Of a stretch of DNA of 64,000 bases, positions 56,100 to 64,000 are shown in pieces. Below the pieces are notes generated by a model that was given only the letters and a program-made list of their open reading frames with translations, was not told the DNA's origin and searched no databases. The number at the start of each line of letters is the position of its first letter. Position 1 is the first letter of the stretch. Location: the NCBI GenBank assembly GCA_022605405.1, contig JABYQQ010000003.1, positions 2,914,001 through 2,978,000 on the forward strand, given 5' to 3'. Made by a program: the position numbers and the translations under genes. The stretch is from Earliella scabrosa. Lineage: Eukaryota > Basidiomycota > Agaricomycetes > Polyporales > Polyporaceae.

Positions 56100-57773
56100 T
56101 TTCGCCGATGGGGCCCCAGATCCACTCCCGTCATCACGGCCCCGTCCGGCCCCACCTCCGTGCCGCCAATGGCAGCGCTCCCCTCGCCCCTCCTCGGCCG
56201 GAACTGGTCCCTCTTCCCGGCTACAATGTGGCCAGCGTCCAGTTTACGGAGCGAAAATGTTCCACGACAGCTCCTAGAACCCCACCAAACCAGACCAAAC
56301 CCCAGCTGTGGCTCTGGCAGCGTTTTGATTGGGTAGTGCGTCCGGTTGGTACGGTCCGTTTGTGCCGTAGATCCGCTGATGTAACCCACAACATATCATC
56401 GAGCTGGTGCGTCTTGAGGTACTTACCTCGTCCTTACACTCTCAACATTCTACTACTTACTTCTACCAGCGACTGATCAGTACAAAGTAAGGCAAGACAC
56501 AGTCTTCCTAACCCCACCGGACATGTCAACTCCCAGGTAAGGCTGAGTCACGAATGTTCGATTTACCAAGGTCCAACGGTAATGTCTGGGAAACTTCGTA
56601 ATAACTTATGGGAGTAGGACCAGGACCTAGGTGCACTCAGGTCGGTCGGACACGACAATATCAGCCTCCTAAGTCCAATACTCCCAGTGAGTGGTACAAC
56701 AGCTGACGTGTGTCGTTCTTTGCCCCAAAACATGAATTCGAGTGGGACATAGTAGATCTGCCCCCCTATGATACAGATACGGATCACAGCAGCGTCCTGG
56801 TCAACACGAGGGCCTAAGTGTAGGATTTGAACCTTACGCCGGCTCTCCAATACTGCGGCTTGGAGTCCACAGACGTTCTAGGTTCGTGGAAGGACCAGCG
56901 GGCTTATCTTCGCGTCTTCTCGCACCACACTGCAAGTCGGTGTGAGAGGAGTCGACCGGAGTTAAGTCATTGGCCATGAAGGTCAGGCGAACCGATGCAT
57001 CTTCCCATGGGAGCTACTTATCCCGGACTCCGCCCGTATCTCATGCACGAGGTTTTAGGTCGTAACCGGCGGGAAGTTGCGGGATTACTTTGTTGCCGAT
57101 TCCGCACCTGTCATGCGTGCAGTCGTCCACCCTGCATACTGTGGCGTGGCCGAGTTATCCAAAGAAGCATCTTAGCGGACGCATGTGCGACTTGTACATA
57201 AGTGCTACTTAGTGCTAGTGATCTACGATAATGTGGCAGCGAAAGAAGGGTTCCTGGTTGAACGACTGACCAGCAAAATTGGTAGGTAACGGCGTGATAT
57301 CGGTCTCCTGACTTAGACCCTGCCACAGGTAATATTGCACGCAGTCAATGGGGTTTTGGGCCAGCACATATGTGGTGAATATCGCGACGACTGCCACTAG
57401 TCGCGGCCGGGCGGAGACCGAAGGTTAGGGTTACGTGCATTAGTCAGCAAGTCCATCTCGGCTATCTCGGGCCATCCCGAGTTTTAGGCTCAACTTCAAC
57501 GAAGCTTGAAGCTTGAAGGCTTCAATCAATGTTCAATTGAGCGTTGAAGTCTCCCCAACAAGGATTTGAGGTACGCGTTCTACTGAAAGTAGTAAGTAGG
57601 AAGCATACTCATACATCTGACCATCCGCTACTACTCAAAAGCCGATACAACGTGCGTGTTAACGTGATTTCCCTCGGAACCTAGTTCTAACCGAGTCGAT
57701 ATCATCCCCTAGCAAGATCGTCTCTGTCAACTCGCCTCAGAGACGTGGCAAATTTCAGCGTATCTTGGCCAGC
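56100..57773. other. intergenic region, 1.7 kb
   Basis: Divergent promoters of the phosphatase and the F-box gene. A palindromic AGCTTGAAGCTTGAAG/CTTCAA cluster lies at about 57,490-57,550, with CTTCAACG and CGTTGAAG arms that could form a hairpin. No gene is supported. Confidence 0.5.
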
Positions 57774-59381
57774 ATGGTCCGAGCCATGGATCGAATGCCT
57801 TACGAACTCTGGCATGGTATATTCAAGCTCGCTCTGGGTGAACTCCAGCCCGCGAGAGTTGCCCTCCCAGCAAATACAGACACTCGCGTGGATACCAGAC
57901 CACTCCTACGCTTGACGCACGTCTCGCGGCGCTGGCGCGATGTGGCTCTCGGCAGTCCCGACTTGTGGACACGCTTTGACTGCCATAATGCGGACCAGGC
58001 GTCCGCGTTCATCGAGCGATCCCAGGATCTTCCCGTTTCAGTCTTCCTGGCGACTGGGTCCATCCCAGAAGACCCTTTTACGGACGAGTCTGACGAGACC
58101 CCCTCTGAGATACCGTTGGACATCCTTGCGAGCCTCCCACATCATCGCCTGCGCCGACTTGACCTGGAGGCCTTCCTCACGCCCGATACCGTTACTCCTC
58201 TGATCGACATCCATGCCCCGCGTCTCGAATGCCTCACCATCTCATCTCTGTTTTCCTCCGATTACCCCTCATATCAGGCAAACCTATCTATTGTGGGGCT
58301 CCTGCAGGGAGATACCGAGGCCCTCGCAGCCTTAGCGATATCTCCTGCCGTCGACTGGCTGCCATCAAACACGTTCCCCAACCTCACCCATCTCCACATC
58401 GCGTTCGAAGCCTATTCAAGCGCTCAGCCTGTGGACGTCATACGCCTTCTTGCAAACACGCCACGAGTAGGATACGTCTTCATCGGGGAGCTCCTAGGGG
58501 AAACGGAGCATGACTCTATCGCTCATGACATCGTACCTTTGCACGCCCTCCGGCATCTGGTACTTAGCACATGCAGGTACAAGCTCGCCTTCCGGGTGTT
58601 GCGACACTTGGACCTCCCGAACGAATGCTTCGTGCGCATGCACGACATCCTCGTCGTCCCAGAGCAAGATGGTCAGGCTAGCCCGCTGCCTGTCCTCCCC
58701 CTCCTCCATCACGTCACCCATCTCGACATCGCAGCATCCGAATACGAGCTCCTCCTCGTCGCCGACGGCCCCACCTCCGGTTTCTGGATCCAGACGCACA
58801 TCGACGGCCTCGACGGCCCGCCTGACCTGTGGGATTCGTGGGTTTCGCGGCTGCACCCCACGCTGCCTTTCGCCAACATCACCTCGCTCCACATATACGT
58901 CCACCACACCCACACATTCTGGCCCACCATCCTCTCACACATGCTGCAGCTTGTCGAGCTGAGCGCCGTGCTCGGGAGCGCCGCTGGAGGCATCAGCCCG
59001 AGCGACGAGTTGTGCGATTTGCTAGCGAGCGCGTCCCCCGTTCGGTGCCCCGCCCTCCGCGTTCTGCGTGTCCAGGGAATCCCGCGCCCGCCAGAGAAGA
59101 GTGTGGTATCTGCCGCGAGGCTCGCAGACATGCTCTATCGCCGGGATCGCAGCGGCCATCGCGTGTCCAGACTGGATGTGCAGCTCAGCGCAGCGGAGGC
59201 CTCGATGGCCGCGGCGACCCGGCTGAGGGACCACGTGGATGTGCTGAACGTCTTTTCCTCGGACATGCCGCTGTGCGATTTTGAGATGCGGGATGTGTGG
59301 AAGATGGAGGGGATGGAGGAGTACTGGGAGATGAACGAGTATGACAAGCCGAAGTATATCCTCCCGCGGGATTTCTCGTGA
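57774..59381 (+). CDS. F-box protein, intronless (535 aa)
   Basis: Probable SCF ubiquitin-ligase adaptor. A single exon from the ATG at 57774; further in-frame ATGs follow at once, and translation from MPYELWHGIFK would keep the domain. The F-box is at the N-terminus (MPYELWHGIFKLALGE, RLTHVSRRWRDVALGSPDLW), followed by a leucine-rich region with strands such as LPHHRLRRLDLEAF, APRLECLTISSLF, NLTHLHIAFEAY and PLLHHVTHLDIAAS. The C-terminus ends MEEYWEMNEYDKPKYILP. It is the intact counterpart of the pseudogene at 47425-49038, 8.7 kb away in opposite orientation, so an inverted duplication preceded loss of one copy. Targets are unknown. Confidence 0.88.
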   Translation: MVRAMDRMPYELWHGIFKLALGELQPARVALPANTDTRVDTRPLLRLTHVSRRWRDVALGSPDLWTRFDCHNADQASAFIERSQDLPVSVFLATGSIPEDPFTDESDETPSEIPLDILASLPHHRLRRLDLEAFLTPDTVTPLIDIHAPRLECLTISSLFSSDYPSYQANLSIVGLLQGDTEALAALAISPAVDWLPSNTFPNLTHLHIAFEAYSSAQPVDVIRLLANTPRVGYVFIGELLGETEHDSIAHDIVPLHALRHLVLSTCRYKLAFRVLRHLDLPNECFVRMHDILVVPEQDGQASPLPVLPLLHHVTHLDIAASEYELLLVADGPTSGFWIQTHIDGLDGPPDLWDSWVSRLHPTLPFANITSLHIYVHHTHTFWPTILSHMLQLVELSAVLGSAAGGISPSDELCDLLASASPVRCPALRVLRVQGIPRPPEKSVVSAARLADMLYRRDRSGHRVSRLDVQLSAAEASMAAATRLRDHVDVLNVFSSDMPLCDFEMRDVWKMEGMEEYWEMNEYDKPKYILPRDFS

Positions 59382-61309
59382 CTCGTGAGGTGCGTTTTAC
59401 TGTGTCCATGTTCAAGTCGTGTCATGCAGCTCATGCGTTCTGGTGCGGCTGTAGATGCATAGGGTATGACCCGCCGTCTATTAAAGTCGCGGTGATGAAT
59501 CCCTGGATTCGAATTTCTGAGGCCTCGCGCATGTGTTGAACACAGGTTCACTTGGTCCGCGTGACACTTTCCTCCCTTGCCAGGGCTTGAGTTAATCGAA
59601 TATGACTTAGTACAGCCGTTTATCTGTGATGTATAGACTCCAATGGTGTGCGCTGGCTCACTGGAGTGATGTTATGGAGTCTGACGCTGAGCAGCTGCGA
59701 GACTCGCCACGCACTTGTCCCGGAATCTCAAGTTTCATGCACATGTAGCCCTCTTCGCCCCTCTTCGCCCCACTTCGTGCTTACTTGTTTTCCTCTGTGA
59801 CTCCTGTCCATCACGAGTGCACTCACCCTTGGACCAAGTGACGTCATGGTCGTTCAGTAGCACGAGGCGTTAGACGCCCGTGCCGTAAGCGAGGCAGAAC
59901 TGCAAGAAGGCAAGTGCCATGTTCAACGCCTTTACTCTCGCTTTCACCACTAGCTGACTGCGTTTCTCCCCGAATACACATCGCACGAGCCCGGATTTGT
60001 CTATAGCACCCATCGGAAGCTTTCAATCTATTCCAACATTCAGCATGCCGCGCCACGTCGACGAGAGACTCGGATCTCAACATGCCTTGCGTCGCCCCTC
60101 AGCTCCAGTTGAAATAAGTAAACTCAAGCAACATGAGTCAAGTAAAGTAGTAACTAGCTCGGACACCTCTCTTCAAACTACTTCAGCTTCAGTTGCGAGC
60201 GATGCTGTCACGCAGGAAGTCGGGCCGTGGTCCCGTTAGTTCCCATCCTGCTCAAGGCTCTCTTTCACTTGGTGTTACTAGCAACGCACGAACGCAAAAC
60301 CAGACTTGCATTCACATGGCTCTCCGCTCGTACGATCTCAACAATTCCAAAACGACTAAGCGAGCAATCACGCAATGCAGAGGAGTCGGACAACACATGG
60401 ACACCATATCACGAGATATGGCGGATTGCTAATCTGGGCGAGCGTCCGCATCGCGATCTCCACGGGCACACGCACAGCAAGAGACGGTCCACAAGGCTCC
60501 CAAATACCTATCGTAGCCAAGACAATCACCCTCCCAACTCGATAATGACGATGCGTCATAGAGAAGGATTCCGGCGAGAGAACTAGAGCGACAACATTCG
60601 AAACGGTCCACAAACTCATACTTGGAATGCCAACAACCACGCTGTATGTGTCATTCTTGCGCGCATCGCTATCCTGCACAGTCATGCTCATGCGATGACA
60701 ATATTGCAGCGATGTGTTGTGTGTACTATTATCATTGAACGTTTCTTTGCCAGCGCTGTGACCGATAATTCCTCCGTGCTTCCTTCCGGATCAGGGGATT
60801 CCAGGTCCGGTGCCCTCGCACACACACGAACTTCAGTCTCTTCACCTGATGGACCCATGTGTCGATGTGCACTCGTCGACACTAGCATCGCCTCACGATG
60901 CGCTCAGGCATACCGCTGTCCCTTCTGCCCCTGCCAGAAAGAGTCATGTTCAACGCGATGTTCGGGTGTTCTGACGCTCTTGGTCTACAACACGGCTCTC
61001 AGACAAAGATCTTCCGCGGTCAGAGGGTCTATGTCCACGCAGTCATAGGTCGGGAAGCATGTGCTTCTTCCGTCGCAGTAGCGAACGCACACTCAGGACG
61101 ACGCCATTGGCCTACTCTTTGCTTCCTGATCCTTTCTATACCAGAGCCTGACCTGCGTTCGACAAGACTAGCAAGAGATACCGCGCTTTTTCCGGGTCAC
61201 AAAGGTATATAATGCACGACATGAGCGACAACATTCATTCCTCAGGGTCCTGTGTCCCGCAATCCCCTCGTCGCCCTCCGTCAGCTCCGCAGCCCATCCC
61301 GGTTACAGC
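59382..61309. other. intergenic region, 1.9 kb
   Basis: Several short open frames on both strands (for example minus 60368-60691, which has a hydrophobic stretch) lack motifs and splice partners. I see no gene except the promoter of the beta-glucanase at the right end. Confidence 0.45.
61206..61212 (+). promoter_or_regulatory. TATA box of the GH16 gene
   Basis: TATATAA about 100 bases upstream of the start codon at 61310, followed by a CT-rich leader. Confidence 0.55.
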
Positions 61310-62837
61310 ATGTTCACTCGCGCCATACTCGTCCTCCAGTGTTTCGCCACTGCCGCTCTCGCTGTAACCTATGGCCAGGCCGACAGCTACTCTGGCGAAG
61401 GGTTCATCTCAGGCTTCTTCTACGACGCGATCCCCGACCCTACCCATGGCCGAGTGTACGTACCACACACTTCCTCGCGTGGATGAGAAGCTCATGGTAC
61501 CTTCTATTCAGGAACTACGTCGATAGAAACACCGCGCTCGCACAGAACCTCACGTACGCTAGCGGCGATCGCTTTATCCTCCGCGCGGACCATACGACCG
61601 TCCTCAACCCTGCCGGTCCTGGACGTAACTCTATTCGCATGAAGAGCAACAAGCTGTACACCACACATGTGACTGTGTACGTACTTACGCCCGATGCTCT
61701 ACCGGATGTTTTGAGCTAATCCTACGCCTGTGTGAACGTCGCAGCTGGAACGTCCGTCACATGCCTCAAGGATGCGGGTGAGCTTCTATATTGGGGCGCT
61801 ACCGCACTGCGAGCACCGTATCTGACATCTGGGGCGTCTTCATAGAACATGGCCGGCAATTTGGGAGTATGGTGATCCCTGGCCGTACGTCGGTATGTTC
61901 CTTTGTCCGTTCGAGGTTGAGCCTAACGCTTACTGGCGTCCAAAACTCTCGCTACGCAGGCGAGATCGACATCCTCGAGGGTGTGAACGACCAAGGTCCA
62001 AACCAGGCAACCCTTCATACCGATGCAGGTATGCTCATCTACGCTATCATGTCTATCTACCGTTGTTCTTATGCTTGTGTTCATCAGGGTGCACCATGCC
62101 CGCCGTCCGCGAACAGACTGGGTACGTCCTCTTCCATTGTTCCAACGGTCCCAGCTCATTCACACTGTACATCGTACTCAGCAACGCTGTCCAAAACAAT
62201 TGCGACGTCGCTGCAACGGGCAACGCAGGGTGCGGAGTGCAAGTGACCGCACCCAACAGCTACGGCCCCGCGTTCAACAACGCCGGCGGCGGGTTCTACG
62301 CGATGGAACGCACGAACTCGTTCATCAAGGTCTGGTTCTGGTCCCGCAGCGCCGGAAACATCCCGAGCGACATTCTGAACGGAGCGACGACGATCAACAC
62401 CGACAACTGGGTGGGTGTCTATTGCGCTGCGATGCAGCATGCTGCTGGTGCGTATCGGGCTAATCTGGCATCTGCGTCTTCTACACAGGGCACACCGACT
62501 GCCTTCTTCCCAAGCACGTCGTGCAATATCTCGTCGAAGTTCGGAGCACACAACATCGTTATCAACCTCACGTTCTGTAAGCCTCACGCGTTCCTCCATG
62601 TCCTGTCTTCGGCTCACTGTTGTACCTTACTCGTACATGATCGACAGGCGGTGACTGGGCGGGCGCTGTCTACGGAAACAGCGGATGTCCTGGGGACTGC
62701 ATCTGTACGTCTCCGTTCCCCTCCCACGGAACGCTACCCCCGCTAAACGAGCACTCTCTACAGCATACGTCAACAACAACCCCGCTGCCTTCACGAACGC
62801 GTATTTCGACGTCCAGTGGCTCAAGGTCTATCAGTAA
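61310..62837 (+). CDS. secreted GH16 endo-beta-1,3(4)-glucanase
   Basis: Extracellular glycoside hydrolase family 16 enzyme acting on beta-1,3/1,4-glucans of fungal or plant cell walls. Ten exons: 61310-61455, 61512-61676, 61745-61777, 61846-61892, 61960-62028, 62088-62121, 62182-62410, 62489-62576, 62648-62704 and 62764-62837, giving 313 residues; all junction phases agree. The signal peptide MFTRAILVLQCFATAALA is followed by FFYDAIPDPTHGRVNYVDR, HMPQGCGTWPAIWEYGDPWP and the catalytic motif GEIDILEGVND (ExDxxE, two Glu and an Asp). Then come QNNCDVAATGNAGCG, CNISSKFGAHNIVINLTFCG and the C-terminal FDVQWLKVYQ. No anchor or binding module is seen. A Thr/Cys-rich loop of this kind is typical of fungal GH16 laminarinase-like enzymes. 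Very short exons (33-47 bases) are a feature of this gene. Confidence 0.93.
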
Positions 62838-64000
62838 ATTATGAGCTTCGCAAGTTTAAAGTACAAGATAGTTCGAGATCGAAGTTTGCAATATGTACTC
62901 TTAGTTCTCCGTAGATGTCGTGTCTGTGTATCTGTATTTGCGATAAGCTATGCCAGTGATACATTGTTCTGTACCTGTCCCGGGTGCATCTCGTCCAGGC
63001 TGATGACGACTCGCAAGACTACGAAGTACGCTCCCGGCGGAGCCCTCATGGGGCCAAGCGCTGGAGACAAACACAGCCAAATCCCTCACTTCTCGGACCA
63101 CTGGCAGGTGGCATACAGGCTCGAATATCGATCAATGCCTCATGGACATAGGGTTGTGTTTATCCTCGCGTGTTCTGCAATCCATAGCGATTGTAGTGAG
63201 TGACACCCCTGTGCATGCAGGTGCGTTGCCCCCCACCGAGCCTGGTCCCGAGCGCACGAACGCGCCGTCCTAGTACTACGTCCTGCTTGCCTGCGACGGG
63301 ACGCCCAGCCCTGCTGCATTGGTACTAGTACGTCCACAACTCACCCATCCCCAGGTCTCCTGAACTGATGACATGCCGAGTTGCCCGGCAGCAGTCCTCA
63401 TACTGGTAGACGTTCTTCTCATCATTGCTCCATTTGTTCGGAACCGTCGTCGACTCCTTCGCAGGCTGATGAGCCCCTTCGAGACAATGTTGAACAGGAG
63501 GAGAACCATGCGGCGCAGGGAATCCCGATGGTGGCCGACCAATACGATGGACGACTCGACCCGGGCGCGCAAGCGGTATCGCATGCGACTCATCAGGATA
63601 CAACAGCCTCTCAAGGGCTTCGTCATCTGTATATCACAGGTCGCAACAGATGCATAGACAAAGCTCGTCAAGTTAAGGCCTCGACCTCCCGCAGGCCGAG
63701 TTGTCTGTATTAGCCGCTATCATGGCCGTACATGGTCCGGGCAGGGGCTATATACCCCGGTGTATAGGCGAGTCACCGACTCGAGCAGCGACCGGGGCAG
63801 CTGTCAAGCAAGTGGCACTTTGATTCGCCCCGAACTGCGCTCCATACGGCCCGACGTCCAATGTCCACGAAGAGGTCATGCACCCGATGATCATCACATC
63901 GTCACCGAAGTTCAACACACCGAAGCGCAGAGGACCGCGCGATCAATTCATAGAAACGCCCCCGAGGCACGCAGGACCGTGGCTGGTCTGTCCACGAACG
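62838..64000. other. 3' end of the window, no gene seen
   Basis: Frames are short and overlapping. The longest (minus 63276-63671 and plus 63381-63713) have no motifs. A gene entering from the right edge cannot be excluded. Confidence 0.45.

Noticed and set aside
55800..56100. Separate small membrane protein with a hydrophobic helix (LNVVFTILLVAFYALLV frame)
   Set aside because: No start codon can be joined to it in phase; the Ser-rich frame through the same bases is continuous with the phosphatase gene. It is kept only as a doubt about the gene start.
60368..60691. Minus-strand frame with hydrophobic stretch, possible receptor fragment
   Set aside because: It does not fit a pheromone receptor or any membrane family I know, and no neighbouring exons were found.
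1..64000. CRISPR arrays, prokaryotic operons, rRNA genes
   Set aside because: None seen; the intron-rich gene structure is eukaryotic and no regularly spaced repeats occur.

Overview
This window looks like nuclear DNA of a filamentous basidiomycete, most likely an Agaricomycete of the polypore kind. Genes are split by many short GT-AG introns (about 45-70 bases, often with a CTGAC/CTAAC-like branch site), exons as short as 16 bases occur, F-box/LRR-type genes recur, and the mobile DNA is a CACTA-superfamily (Plavaka-like) transposon and a chromodomain Ty3/Gypsy element. Exons were assembled by eye from splice sites, reading frame and family knowledge. No database was searched.

Layout. 1-14.1 kb: 5' part of an aldehyde dehydrogenase (-), a NAT9-type acetyltransferase (-), a 3.8-kb stretch with no gene I can support, a GPR1/FUN34/YaaH transporter (+), a 2.1-kb empty stretch, an F-box protein (-) and an MRH4-like mitochondrial DEAD-box helicase (-). 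14.7-21.6 kb: a small tail-anchored Tom6-like protein (+), an unusual Rab7-type GTPase with a long insertion (+), an AYR1-like short-chain reductase (+) and, tail to tail with it, a seven-exon O-methyltransferase (-).

21,771-30,618: a complete CACTA-type DNA transposon. It has matching 24-bp terminal repeats starting CACTGCGT, a 3-bp AAT target duplication, an intron-rich transposase and two extra genes. Its left end lies 126 bases upstream of the O-methyltransferase start codon.

31.5-46.9 kb: two tandem paralogous ABC transporter genes. The first is a pseudogene split by a full-length chromovirus (33,700-41,451; two 656-bp LTRs that appear identical; 5-bp TCCTG target duplication). The second is intact, with 12 exons. 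The chromovirus carries an extra ORF upstream of gag and three bZIP-type TGASTCA sites about one helical turn apart in its LTR promoter.

47.4-62.8 kb: a decayed F-box gene (-), a 123-bp MITE-like element, a very large rhodanese plus protein-tyrosine-phosphatase gene (-), an intact F-box paralog of the decayed copy (+) and a secreted GH16 beta-glucanase (+, ten exons). The last 1.2 kb shows no gene.

The housekeeping genes act separately: aldehyde oxidation, vacuolar traffic, mitochondrial RNA and protein import, stress-kinase dephosphorylation, cell-wall glucan turnover. The shared theme is an accessory zone (about 21-50 kb) shaped by transposon insertion, tandem duplication and gene decay.
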